A stretch of 64,000 bases of DNA from Croceibacterium_B sp963811255 (GCA_963811255.1 CAWEQI010000001.1:620001-684000); one strand, 5' to 3'. Positions 34,640-43,272 are shown, counted from the first letter of the stretch. Program-made: numbers and translations. Notes: a model not told the origin generated them from the letters alone.

Positions 34640-34990
34640 CAGTTTGAAGGCGTTTTGAAGGTCGAGGGCATCTTGCCGATTCTGGCCGGGTGTTGTTTTG
34701 CGACATCTCGCCTGGCGAGACGCTGCACCACCCTTCAGTCATCGTCTTGGTGCGATCGCCGCACGCTGAGGCTGACGGCTGCCTATCCGAGTGGGGGGCA
34801 GGACCAGCTTGCAGCGAAGAGTTGGCCGCGATCTCTCAATATAACTCTATCGTCGGCTTGCGGTTTTCAGTATTTGTCATCCAATTTTCGCATGACCACC
34901 GGGAGCACACAGCCTAACGGCGCGGCGGAGCCGGACGAGGGTTTACTCTCACGAGGTCGTACCCGGAGCGGAGAGATGATGCGGTCGTCC
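34640..34990. other. Gap without a firm gene
   Basis: Apart from the upstream part of the frame described for 34523-34639, this stretch shows no supported gene. Around 34830-34910 it is less GC-rich than its surroundings and is crossed by stop codons in most frames. Confidence 0.4.
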
Positions 34991-36277
34991 TCAGCCGACG
35001 ATCTTTTCCTGCAACACTTCGGCTACGTCCAGCCCCCAGGAGGGCACCTTTCCGTCGCGCATGAAGAACAGTCGGCGGTATTCCTCTTTCAAGAAGTGCG
35101 CAGTCCGGCCCATCTTTAGAACTTGTGTGTCGCCGCCGAACCAGCTGTTCGAGCGGATGTAGAACGCCTTCCCTTCGCCCATGTCGCCGATACAGTAGAC
35201 GACCGGCTTGAGGGGTTCGACCTCACTCTCGGGCAGATGGCCTAGATCGGCCGCAAGACGCCGCGCCGCTATGTTGGCAGTCTGATGTCCAATGGCACCA
35301 AGCTTGGGCACGACGACAGCCGCGCAGTCGCCGACTGCAAACACCTCCGCGCGATCGGGATTGCGCATCGTCAGGTCGGTCTTGATGAATCCCGCGCTGT
35401 CGGCGACCGGCAAGCCCTTAAGGAAATCGTGCGGAACCCAGTCAGGGAATATGATGGAGAATTCGGCCGGAATCTGCTGGCCGCTCGCGAGTTCAACTCC
35501 GTCCGCCGTCAGTCGAAGGATGTCCTTGCCCTTGTCAACATAGCCGAAGCCCATGCCGCCGGCAATTTCGAGCAGCTTGTGCACGACCTCTTCGCCGGCG
35601 TCCTCGGCGATAAGGTCGGCTGGGGTGAACACAGTCACCTTGTCCGGGCCGCCCATGTCGTGCTGCTTGAGCCAGGTGGCCATTGACAGCATGACCTCGA
35701 CTGGTGGTCCCTCGCATGCTGCAAGCGCGCGGGGGATCGACCCGCCGGAGTAGGGGATAAGCCCGTCAGCACCGTCCCCTTGATGGAATCGCGCAGAGCC
35801 GACCGCGATCGGTCCGCCGCGATAGTCGTGCTTGAGGTAGTGCCGCAGGCGATTGGCGTGATAGATGTCGCCGACCGTGAAGCCGTGCTCGGCGAAGCCT
35901 TCGATCGCATCGTAAGCGAGTCGGCTGCCAAGGGCGAACACCAGGTAGTCGTAGCCGATCTCTTCCTGCTCGGCGCCGGGGCGCTCATTGGGCGTGAACC
36001 GCACGCGCCTGCCGTCGAGATCGATGGAATCGACCTCGCCGTGGATGAATGGGATGTCGTCCTTGGCGAGCACTTCGGGTAGATCCATCCGCTGTCTCAG
36101 CGAAGGATCCCGGTCCTCGAAAACGTCTCCGGGGATGTTCGGGATGAACAGCAGGTAAGTTTTCCGGTCGATGACAGTGATATCGACCGCGTCACCGCAA
36201 TGGGAGCGCAGGTTTTGTGCCGTTGCCAAGCCAGCGAAGTTTCCTCCGAGGACAAGGATGTGAGGCTTCGATGTCAT
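34991..36277 (-). CDS. FAD-dependent oxidoreductase, sulfide:quinone reductase-like
   Basis: This 428-residue flavoprotein has an N-terminal FAD-binding fold (ILVLGGNFAGLATAQNL), a central YDYLVFALGSRLAYD segment and a C-terminal FAD motif (EVFAVGDCAAV). The overall layout is that of SQR and type II NADH dehydrogenases. A late hydrophobic C-terminal helix (FLKEEYRRLFFMRDG) could touch the membrane. The paired SQR cysteines are not clearly all present, so the electron donor is uncertain. It should reduce quinone. Confidence 0.78.
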   Translation of the reverse strand: MTSKPHILVLGGNFAGLATAQNLRSHCGDAVDITVIDRKTYLLFIPNIPGDVFEDRDPSLRQRMDLPEVLAKDDIPFIHGEVDSIDLDGRRVRFTPNERPGAEQEEIGYDYLVFALGSRLAYDAIEGFAEHGFTVGDIYHANRLRHYLKHDYRGGPIAVGSARFHQGDGADGLIPYSGGSIPRALAACEGPPVEVMLSMATWLKQHDMGGPDKVTVFTPADLIAEDAGEEVVHKLLEIAGGMGFGYVDKGKDILRLTADGVELASGQQIPAEFSIIFPDWVPHDFLKGLPVADSAGFIKTDLTMRNPDRAEVFAVGDCAAVVVPKLGAIGHQTANIAARRLAADLGHLPESEVEPLKPVVYCIGDMGEGKAFYIRSNSWFGGDTQVLKMGRTAHFLKEEYRRLFFMRDGKVPSWGLDVAEVLQEKIVG

Positions 36278-36301
36278 GCGTGAACTCCGTTTTCCTCGCC
36301 T

Positions 36302-36826
36302 TTAATAACAGGCGAACAGTGACAATGGGCTGGAAGATTGCCGCCTTGTTTCCCGCTGGCACTTAGCTGAGCGGACCACTCGGCGGCTTACCACTAGCGC
36401 CAGCCTCGCCCGGCGCTTTTCCTTTTCGGCGAAGTTCATGGCCTCAAGCTTGAGGCCGTCGGGATCAAGAAAGAAGACAGCATAGTAGCCCTCACCATAG
36501 CTGGGATAGGCAGTCGGGGGGTCGACGATATCGACGCCTTCCTCCAGCAGAAAGTAATTGAGCCCATCAACTTGTGCTGCGCTCTCCAGTTCGAAGGCGT
36601 AATGATGATAGCCGATGTCGCCGGTGCGGTGAGGGTGCCGCAGCCCGCCAGCGTCTGCCTGCGTGATCCAGAACATAGTGCTCCAATTGTTCCAGCCGAC
36701 GACTTGACCGAACTCCCATTCGCGCTCGAAGCCCAGGAAGGTCAGCAGCCGGTCGTAGAACTGCTTTGAGCGCGCAAGGTCGGATACGCGAATGGCGAGG
36801 TGATCGATGCCGAGAACGCGAACCAT
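36302..36826 (-). CDS. VOC (glyoxalase/dioxygenase fold) family protein
   Basis: This 174-residue protein has the paired beta-alpha-beta-beta-beta units of the VOC family: VLGIDHLAIRVSDLARSKQF with the first metal His, YHHYAFELES with the second, and a conserved GYYAVFFLDPDGLKLEAM with the Glu ligand. The last 35 residues are Arg/Ser rich and unlike the family, so the 3-prime end may have been altered. Substrate unknown. It is 24 bases upstream of the SQR-like gene in the same direction. Confidence 0.82.
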   Translation of the reverse strand: MVRVLGIDHLAIRVSDLARSKQFYDRLLTFLGFEREWEFGQVVGWNNWSTMFWITQADAGGLRHPHRTGDIGYHHYAFELESAAQVDGLNYFLLEEGVDIVDPPTAYPSYGEGYYAVFFLDPDGLKLEAMNFAEKEKRRARLALVVSRRVVRSAKCQRETRRQSSSPLSLFACY

Positions 36827-36999
36827 GGGAGCGACTCCTAGTCGCGAGATTGTGAATACTAGGCTGTATCGGCAGCGACTGCTACTGGTCGGGAGCGGTG
36901 ACCGCCCCGAAAGATGAACGAAGGGCCGCTTCCCAGTGCGCGCCAAATAGCTGACCATCGGCTTCCGGCCACTGTACGCCGTCCAGCGTCAGCCAGTCG

Positions 37000-37356
37000 C
37001 TAGAGCGACCGGATCGCCTGCACATGGGCGAGGGCTAACTCCAGCCGGGCTTCGATTTCACGAACGTTGAGCCCGACCTCGAGGTCGGCATGGCCCGTCA
37101 GGCGCAGCACCACGAGCATCACGGGCGATGAACAGGCAGCAAGCGCGAGGAGGTGCAATCCGCTAGGGCTGACGCGCCCCTGCAGCCACGACCGCGCCGT
37201 CGTGTCGCTTACTCCGGTCCACCGCATCAGCGTCTTGGTCGCCCGGCGACTTGCCCCGAGTTCATCACGAAGCGCTTCGCCGATTTGCTCGGCCAACATC
37301 GAATCCGGCAAAACAAAAGGTGAATCCCGAAGTTGACTTGCGGTATTACGAACCAT
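37000..37356 (-). CDS. HTH-like protein divergent from the recombinase operon
   Basis: This 118-residue protein carries a likely helix-turn-helix (RWTGVSDTTARSWLQGRVSP, residues about 45-65) followed by a helical segment (LVVLRLTGHADLEVGLNVRE). It starts at the ATG at 37356, 69 bases from the divergent recombinase start, the classic position for a repressor of an integrase operon. A decayed copy of its 3-prime part lies at 21.25-21.37 kb. Confidence 0.7.
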   Translation of the reverse strand: MVRNTASQLRDSPFVLPDSMLAEQIGEALRDELGASRRATKTLMRWTGVSDTTARSWLQGRVSPSGLHLLALAACSSPVMLVVLRLTGHADLEVGLNVREIEARLELALAHVQAIRSL

Positions 37357-37425
37357 GCTTCGGCCTCCGATGTTGTAAATGGGGGGCTTCGCAGCATTGA
37401 CGCTACAGACCCGCTCGAGGCCGAA

Positions 37426-39000
37426 ATGGTCATCAAATGGCTGGAGACAGTGACCGCCGAACCCCCGGCGGATCCCCCAAAGCTTCGAGCAGCGGAATAC
37501 GTCCGCATGTCGACCGAGCATCAGAAGTACTCGACCGACAATCAGGCGAACGCGATCCGCAGTTACGCCGAGCAGCGCGGCTATAAGATCGTCCGCACCT
37601 ACGCTGACGAAGGCAAGAGTGGCCTCAACATCGACGGACGCCATGCTTTGCAGATGCTGCTGCAGGACGTGGAATCAGGAAATGCCGATTTCAGCGCGCT
37701 TCTTGTCTATGACGTCAGCCGCTGGGGCCGCTTCCAGGACCCGGACGAGGCCGCCTCGTACGAGCTGCGCTGCCGCCGCGCCGGCGTGCAAGTCCACTAC
37801 TGCGCCGAGCAGTTCGAGAACGATGGAAGCATCGGTTCCTCGATCATCAAGACTGTCAAACGCGCAATGGCCGGCGAGTACAGCCGCGAGCTGTCGGTCA
37901 AGGTGTTCGCCGGCCAGGCCAACCTCATACGCCTCGGCTTCCGCCAGGGCGGGCCCGCAGGTTACGGCCTCAGGCGCATGCTCGTCGACCAGGCGGGCGA
38001 GCAGAAGGGTCTCCTCGGATCCGGCGAGCACAAGAGCATAGCGACCGATCGCGTTATCCTCGTGCCTGGCCCCGACGACGAGGTCGCGGTTGTGCGCGAA
38101 GTCTATCAGCAATTCGTCGATCTCGGCCGGAGTGAGAGCGAGATCGCTGAAGAGCTCAATCGCCGGGGGCTTGCAACGGACCTCGGCCGACCATGGACCC
38201 GCGGCACTGTTCACCAGCTGCTGATCAACGAGAAGTACATCGGCAACAACGTCTGGGCGCGGACGTCCTGCAAGCTGAAGGGTGCACACGTCCGAAACGA
38301 CCCGGATGACTGGGTTCGGGCAGATGCCGTCTTCGCCGGCATCGTTGCGCCGGACCTGTTCGATGCCGCTCAGGCGATCATCCGCGAGCGCAGCGCGCGG
38401 CTCTCGAATGAGCAGATGCTCGAGCTTCTAGGGCAGATCCTCGAACGCAACGGCTATCTCTCGGGCCTGATCATCGACGAGACCGAGAATTGCCCGTCGA
38501 GCAGCTCTTTCCGCTCGCGCTTCGGCAGCCTTCTTCGCGCCTATACGCTCGTCGGCTTCGCGCCCGACCATGATTACCGCTACCTCGAGACCAAACGTAA
38601 GTTGCGGGCAATGCACCCGGGTATCGTTCAGTCGGTCATCGATGGCATCATCGAGATCGGCGGTTCGGTGGTGCGCGATCTCGCAACCGATCTCCTGAGG
38701 ATCAATCGCGAGTTTACCGCTTCGGTCGTGATCGTCCGCTGCTTCCAGACGGCTGCGGGTTCAAGACGCTGGAAGCTGCGGCTCGATGCGTGGCTCAGGC
38801 CTGACCTGACGGTCGCGGTGCGAATGGACGCGGGAAACGAGGAGCCGAAGGACTACTATTTGCTGCCCCGCCTCGACATGCGCGAAGCCGTTCTGCGGCT
38901 CGCCGACTACAATGGCCTCTCCCTCGACGCGTATCGGTTCGATAGCCTGGCGCCGTTTTTCCAGATGGCAGCACGCACGCGGTTTCGTGAAGCTGCGTGA
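37426..39000 (+). CDS. Large serine recombinase (resolvase/invertase family)
   Basis: This 524-residue enzyme has a resolvase catalytic domain (about 20-165) with the nucleophile Ser29 in AAEYVRMSTE and the DVSRWGR arginine motif. A recombinase domain follows (about 185-310: RQGGPAGYGLRRM and a LLINEKYIGNNVW element), then a long C-terminal DNA-binding region. No clear zinc-ribbon cysteines are seen. It should cut and rejoin att sites. It shares its stop/start with the first ParB-like gene (overlap at 39000), so recombinase and both ParB proteins form one operon. Confidence 0.88.
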   Translation: MVIKWLETVTAEPPADPPKLRAAEYVRMSTEHQKYSTDNQANAIRSYAEQRGYKIVRTYADEGKSGLNIDGRHALQMLLQDVESGNADFSALLVYDVSRWGRFQDPDEAASYELRCRRAGVQVHYCAEQFENDGSIGSSIIKTVKRAMAGEYSRELSVKVFAGQANLIRLGFRQGGPAGYGLRRMLVDQAGEQKGLLGSGEHKSIATDRVILVPGPDDEVAVVREVYQQFVDLGRSESEIAEELNRRGLATDLGRPWTRGTVHQLLINEKYIGNNVWARTSCKLKGAHVRNDPDDWVRADAVFAGIVAPDLFDAAQAIIRERSARLSNEQMLELLGQILERNGYLSGLIIDETENCPSSSSFRSRFGSLLRAYTLVGFAPDHDYRYLETKRKLRAMHPGIVQSVIDGIIEIGGSVVRDLATDLLRINREFTASVVIVRCFQTAAGSRRWKLRLDAWLRPDLTVAVRMDAGNEEPKDYYLLPRLDMREAVLRLADYNGLSLDAYRFDSLAPFFQMAARTRFREAA

Positions 39001-39893
39001 TGAACGCCCTCCCCGCCCAGCGTGTCGAGATCATTCCGGTCGAGCAGATCACTGTCCTCAACCCCCGCATGCGCAACAAGCGCAACTTCAAGGAGATCGT
39101 CGACAACATCGCCAAGATCGGCCTCAAGCGGCCGATTACAGTCACGCGACGCGCGGAGGCCGATGGCCCATACTACGACCTGGTTTGTGGACAGGGCCGG
39201 CTCGAAGCGTACATTGCACTTGGGCAAGCCGAAGTGCCGGCGATCGTCGTCGCCGCCGATCGCGAGGATTGCCTTGTCGCGAGTCTCGTCGAGAACTGCG
39301 CGCGAAGGCAGCACAAGGCACTCGACCTGTTGCAGGACATCCGGGGCATGCAGGAGCGCGGTTATTCGCTGGCCGATATCGCGCGCAAGACCGGCCTCAC
39401 CTACGAGTACGTGTCGGGTGTTTCACGTCTCATCGAGAAAGGGGAGCAACGTCTTCTGCGTTCGGTCGAGAGCGGTATCATTCCCCTTAGCGTCGCCGTC
39501 GATATCGCCGAAGCTCCAGACCAGGATGTCCAGGCTGCGCTTACCAGCGCCTACGAGCGGGGCCTGCTCAAGGGCCGCAGACTGCTTCTTGCGCGCAAGA
39601 TTATAGAGACCAGAAGGCGTCGAGGCAAAGGACTGCGCGCGTCGGCGGCTCGTCCTCGCGAAAGCCTCTCGGCTGATGCGCTGGTCAAGGCCTACCAGGA
39701 AGACGCCGAGCGGAAGCGCTCGCTGATCCAGCGCGCGCAGGCAACTCGCGACCGCCTGCTGTTCATCATCGAGGCGATCCGCCGGCTCGGCGAGGACGAT
39801 CAGTTCATTGCGCTCCTCGAAGAGGAAGACCTTGATACGCTGCCACAGAATCTCGCCGGCCGCCTCCATCCGGAACTCGAAGGGACCTTCTGA
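39000..39893 (+). CDS. ParB/RepB-like protein 1
   Basis: This 297-residue protein has a ParB N-terminal domain (about 10-110): VEQITVLNPRMRNKRNFKEI, the nucleotide-pocket motif CGQGRLEAYIALG, and LVENCARRQH. An HTH domain follows (DIARKTGLTYEYVSGVSRLI), then a helical tail. ParB-like proteins bind DNA and some are CTP switches. Here the gene lies in a recombinase operon with a second ParB-like gene, not next to a ParA gene. It overlaps its neighbours at both ends by one to four bases. Confidence 0.85.
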   Translation: MNALPAQRVEIIPVEQITVLNPRMRNKRNFKEIVDNIAKIGLKRPITVTRRAEADGPYYDLVCGQGRLEAYIALGQAEVPAIVVAADREDCLVASLVENCARRQHKALDLLQDIRGMQERGYSLADIARKTGLTYEYVSGVSRLIEKGEQRLLRSVESGIIPLSVAVDIAEAPDQDVQAALTSAYERGLLKGRRLLLARKIIETRRRRGKGLRASAARPRESLSADALVKAYQEDAERKRSLIQRAQATRDRLLFIIEAIRRLGEDDQFIALLEEEDLDTLPQNLAGRLHPELEGTF

Positions 39894-40780
39894 TGGCGCG
39901 AAAAGCCGAATCCGTGATCCGGGCTTTCGAGGATACGACCTTGCGAATTGCGGTCACCGACATTCTGCCCATGCGAGAGGTCCGCCCGGAAATCCGCAAG
40001 TCCATCAAATACGGTCAGATCGCCGCCTCCATACGTGAGGTCGGCATCATTGAGCCGCCGGTAGTCGTCAGGGATCCGCTGGACAGCGGACGTTTCCGCC
40101 TCCTCGACGGACACCTGCGGCTCGATATTCTCCTGGCGCAGGGCATCCCCGAGGTTGTCTGCCTGGTCGCGACCGAAGATGAGGCGTTCACCTACAATCG
40201 CCGGGTCAGCCGGCTTGCGATCATTCAGGAACATCGGATGATCCTGAAGGCGGTCAAGCAGGGCCTCTCCGAGGAAAGACTGGCTCGCGCGCTCAACGTC
40301 AACGTCGGAAACATCCGGGCGAAGCGCAATCTGCTCGTCGGCATCTGCGAGGAAACCGCTAATCTGCTGCGGGACAAGCATGTGCCGCTCAACGCATTCG
40401 TTCAGCTGCGCAAGCTGAAGCCGATGCGCCAGATCGCCGCCGCGGAAATGATGGTGGCGATGAACCGCTATTCAACCGGCTATGCCAAGTCGATCGTCGC
40501 GGCGACACCGGCCGATCAACTCGTCGAAGGGAAGCGTCAGCCACACCTTGGACTTTCTTCCGAGCAGATGGACATAATGAGCGACGAAGCGGAAAGGCTC
40601 GACCGGGAGTTCAGGGCGATCGAACAAACCTACGGCACCGATCATCTCGATCTGGTTCTGGCAACGGCGTACATTTCCAGCCTGCTCGAGAACGCGAAAG
40701 TCGTGCGTCATCTCGCGCGGCATCATTCGGCCCTGCTGAGTGAATTCCAGAAGATCGCCGAGTTGCAAAAGGCGGCTTGA
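39893..40780 (+). CDS. ParB/RepB-like protein 2 (RepB C-terminal type)
   Basis: This 295-residue protein has a ParB-like N-terminal domain (TDILPMREVRPEIRKSIKYG, then the pocket LLDGHLRLDILLAQG), an HTH segment (LARALNVNVGNIRAKRNLLV) and a RepB-type C-terminal domain (MRQIAAAEMMVAMNRYSTGY, then LVLATAYISSLLENAKV). The last is normally seen in RepABC plasmid partition proteins. No repA or repC gene is present, so it has been reused in this chromosomal recombinase module. Its ATG overlaps the end of the first ParB gene. Confidence 0.85.
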   Translation: MARKAESVIRAFEDTTLRIAVTDILPMREVRPEIRKSIKYGQIAASIREVGIIEPPVVVRDPLDSGRFRLLDGHLRLDILLAQGIPEVVCLVATEDEAFTYNRRVSRLAIIQEHRMILKAVKQGLSEERLARALNVNVGNIRAKRNLLVGICEETANLLRDKHVPLNAFVQLRKLKPMRQIAAAEMMVAMNRYSTGYAKSIVAATPADQLVEGKRQPHLGLSSEQMDIMSDEAERLDREFRAIEQTYGTDHLDLVLATAYISSLLENAKVVRHLARHHSALLSEFQKIAELQKAA

Positions 40781-41082
40781 TATGACCCGGACCCGATAAG
40801 CGCGGGGACCGCGGGAGACGCCGCACTGCGGGGCGGATCAAGCGCGGATGGTGGGAATGGCGGCGAACCCGCCCGGAGCCCACCCGGCGACCCACAGGGG
40901 TCTCCGCTCTGTGCGCCAGCTTGCCGCCGACTGGCGCACCGCCTTTCATCGCCGATCCGGAATTGCCCAAGTGATCTTATGTTAAATCGACCGCCTTGAC
41001 AAACCTGAACCGCAGAATCCATTTTCCTACACGTGCCAATTTGGTTATGTGGTCCAACTCCAACGATGGAGTCGCCTCCCCC
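40781..41082 (+). terminator. Spacer with a hairpin after the ParB operon
   Basis: This 302-base gap holds a perfect 9-bp inverted repeat at 40911-40939 (GTGCGCCAG / CTGGCGCAC, 11-base loop), a candidate terminator about 130 bases after the operon. A TTGACA box at 40996-41001 could start the transcript of the tiny membrane gene at 41083. No gene is seen. Confidence 0.45.
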
Positions 41083-41175
41083 ATGTACCTCGCCGATCCG
41101 CTGTGGCTCACCGCACTCGCCACCCTCATCACCAGCCTGTCCTCGCTCGTCTGGGCTTGTCGCCGCAGGCACTAG
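41083..41175 (+). CDS. Tiny membrane protein (30 aa)
   Basis: This 30-residue frame, MYLADPLWLTALATLITSLS, then SLVWACRRRH, is a single membrane helix with a basic end, as in many small bacterial membrane proteins or toxins. Its TAG stop lies within a CTAG that also holds the stop of the oppositely oriented tiny gene. No clear ribosome binding site is seen, which lowers certainty. Confidence 0.4.
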   Translation: MYLADPLWLTALATLITSLSSLVWACRRRH

Positions 41176-41285
41176 AAAACCGTGGCGAGCGCATTCCAGG
41201 CAAACTCGAACATCTGCCACAGTGCCGCCAGACCGAGGACCAGGAGCACAGCGAACCCGAGCTTGAGCCAAGGCTCCTTGTTCAT
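41172..41285 (-). CDS. Tiny membrane protein (37 aa)
   Basis: This 37-residue frame, MNKEPWLKLGFAVLLVLGLA, then ALWQMFEFAWNALATVF, is a single hydrophobic helix with aromatic ends. It converges with the 30-residue protein, and the two share the palindrome CTAG for their TAG stops. Its ATG overlaps the stop of a 60-residue frame upstream (ATGA). Confidence 0.45.
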   Translation of the reverse strand: MNKEPWLKLGFAVLLVLGLAALWQMFEFAWNALATVF

Positions 41286-41464
41286 CGCGCTAGTGCAGCG
41301 GCCCCGCGCGGCCAGCGCAATTCGGTCAGATCAAGGTCGGCCAGCGCGCGAACTTCTGCCGTGATCGCGGCCTCATCAGGAGCGTGAACTGTTCGCCCGG
41401 TGAGGCCGGATCGCGGCACAGCGATGGTCCTCTTCTGATTCGTTTGTACAGGATACTCTATCAC
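41282..41464 (-). CDS. Possible small protein (60 aa), coupled to the tiny membrane gene
   Basis: A frame from the GTG at 41464 encodes VIEYPVQTNQKRTIAVPRSG and AAITAEVRALADLDLTELRW. The last part resembles the start of DUF2924 proteins, so it may be a truncated DUF2924 gene. It overlaps the downstream ATG by four bases, and a further open frame upstream ends at 41461 with a GTGA overlap. The chain of overlaps hints at a real transcript, but the protein itself is weakly supported. Confidence 0.3.
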   Translation of the reverse strand: MIEYPVQTNQKRTIAVPRSGLTGRTVHAPDEAAITAEVRALADLDLTELRWPRGAAALAR

Positions 41465-41917
41465 GCCAGGGGGCCGGCGACGACGAACAGGTCGACATTG
41501 CGGTCGCCGAGATTTGCCATCACAATGTTTCTGCTCGAAGCTCCTTCGCCAATCGGCAGTGCGGGTAAATCAACGTGGTGGCAGGGAGCCACGCGGCACT
41601 GGGTCACCACGTCAATCGAAATAGTCCGATCCCAATGCCTCCTTGAAATGTATTGCCAAGTGGTGATGCTTGCTCATCGCGGGAGTAAGAATGCGTGGCG
41701 GCGGGACCGATCTGCATCATCTCTGACAGCGAATCGGCTGGCGGTTCTTGATGGGAGGATTGGATCCTGGGCAGCCGCACCGGATGATTGGGGGAGGGCA
41801 CAGTGAAGATCAGGGACATCGAGTCACGGCAGCGCAGGGATCGGATCTGAAGTGGCAAGGCTCGGCCGCAACTGTGGCCACCTAAACTGCCCACGTGGGC
41901 GGCTCCTTTCGTTCCGT
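41465..41917. other. Gap between island modules
   Basis: A 49-residue minus-strand frame (41461-41610, from a GTG at 41610) ends MANLGDRNVDLFVVAGPLA and overlaps the next frame. An AAGGAGG box near 41640 lies too far upstream to serve it. I see no gene I would call firmly; the rest is probably decayed sequence between the two recombinase modules. Confidence 0.35.
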
Positions 41918-42736
41918 ATGCATATCGCCGAGGTCCACCGCGTTCTGTCCCGATTGCACGAGGAGGAACTCGCTTTTCTCGACCAGGCACCATGGGCCAG
42001 CGTGCTGTACGCACTGCGCATGGCCGCTAGCATCGACGACGTCGAGGCGGACACGGGCTTCGTCGTCGATACGATGGTCTTCGCGCTTTGTGAGGTGACC
42101 ATCGATTACGAGAACGGCCAGAGCGAGATGGCGTCGAAGTATGTCGCAGCCGCGACCATTTTCAACTTCCTTTGGCAGGCATACGAGGCGGCGGTGTCGC
42201 GAACGGCACCGGATGAGTTACGCCGGCTTGCCAAAGAAAGGCGGTTCGGGGAGCGCGGGCGCCGCCTGCTCGAAGCGAGGCCAGGCCTGACCGATCGTCT
42301 GCTCGGCACCTCCAACCTCGTACATCTCGCCATGTGGCACTGCCGCACCGGCGGTCTCATGGACGACCGCTGCGAACGGGTCGTCGCGAAATACGGTGAC
42401 ACATCGTTGATCGCCGCCGCCGAACTCGCGCGCGAGTTCCGCAACTTCCTGTTTCATGGCGGCGACGAGGCGCCCAGCCACGAGGACTGGGCCTGGGAAG
42501 GCAAACAGGCCGGGCGTTGCCGCATCCATCGCTTCTATTCGGTCGGCCGCTTAGTCCTCTACCTCATCCAGGCAATGGCGCTGATCACGCACGACAAAGA
42601 TGCCGAGCGTATCGAATACGGGTCAGAGGACGATAAACCTACTCCGAGCGAAGTGCTGGAGCGACTGCAGTTCAACGGGCCCGGCGTGTGGCCGCCGCTC
42701 GCCGGCCCCGTCAACGGTGATCCCGCTAGTTCCTGA
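41918..42736 (+). CDS. HEPN-like protein of unknown function
   Basis: This 272-residue protein is not a family I can name. It is mostly helical and near residues 170-180 has AREFRNFLFHGG, which contains the R-x4-H motif (Arg175, His180) of HEPN RNases and nucleotidyltransferase-linked domains. Long helices before and after it (HRVLSRLHEEELAFL; YSVGRLVLYLIQAMALI) fit a HEPN fold. It is the largest cargo gene between the two recombinase modules, so a defence or toxin role is possible. The ATG at 41918 lacks a clear ribosome binding site. Confidence 0.5.
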   Translation: MHIAEVHRVLSRLHEEELAFLDQAPWASVLYALRMAASIDDVEADTGFVVDTMVFALCEVTIDYENGQSEMASKYVAAATIFNFLWQAYEAAVSRTAPDELRRLAKERRFGERGRRLLEARPGLTDRLLGTSNLVHLAMWHCRTGGLMDDRCERVVAKYGDTSLIAAAELAREFRNFLFHGGDEAPSHEDWAWEGKQAGRCRIHRFYSVGRLVLYLIQAMALITHDKDAERIEYGSEDDKPTPSEVLERLQFNGPGVWPPLAGPVNGDPASS

Positions 42737-43038
42737 CCGCCAACATCCAGACGGCCATGTAACTCGATGGCGACGCCAGTGCACGACCGATTTCTTGCGT
42801 TCTGGCATGATCGCTGAATGACCGAATATGGCGCCAAGCGGCCGCCACCCTCTGATCAGGCAAACGTCCTTCCCGCCGGTTCCACGCCTGTTCGGGCTTT
42901 CCCCTCGACTTCCCAATGAAATCGAGCATTGCTGCTCGTGCGCCTCAAGCAGGTGCGCAGGCCGCCTGGTCCTCAGGATCCCGCGGCTCGGGTCAGTGCA
43001 GCGGCCGGATTCTCCGGCCACGCAAGAGGAGACCCGAG
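42737..43038. other. Spacer before the DUF3489 gene
   Basis: No firm gene is present in this spacer. A 33-residue frame opens at the ATG at 42818 but has no ribosome binding site. A GGCCGG / CCGGCC hairpin at 43003-43019 lies just before the AGGAGA ribosome binding site of the DUF3489 gene and could affect its translation. Confidence 0.4.
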
Positions 43039-43272
43039 ATGACCAAAAGCAGTACGTCACGCCAGACGAAGTCAGGTGCCGTCAGGCTCCTTTTGCGCCG
43101 TGAACGCGGCGCGACAATTGACGAGATCATCCAGGCCACCGGCTGGAAGCCGCATAGCTGCAGGGCATTCCTGACCGGCGTTCGCAAGTCCGATGGCGAG
43201 CTGACCAAGCAGGAGAGGTCCGATGGCAAAACGGCCTATCGGATAGGGTCGGATGCGGTTGCTTCGTCATGA
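43039..43272 (+). CDS. DUF3489 domain protein
   Basis: This 77-residue basic protein has the DUF3489 core: LLLRRERGATIDEIIQATGW followed by KPHSCRAFLTG, a winged-helix-like DNA-binding motif. AGGAGA precedes the ATG. It ends with a four-base ATGA overlap on the DUF2924 gene. DUF3489-DUF2924-recombinase is a conserved trio on alphaproteobacterial mobile elements, in which this protein probably helps control or direct recombination. Confidence 0.85.
   Translation: MTKSSTSRQTKSGAVRLLLRRERGATIDEIIQATGWKPHSCRAFLTGVRKSDGELTKQERSDGKTAYRIGSDAVASS

Noticed and set aside
40996..41040. Full sigma-70 promoter for the tiny membrane gene
   Set aside because: TTGACA is present but no good -10 box lies 16-18 bases downstream.
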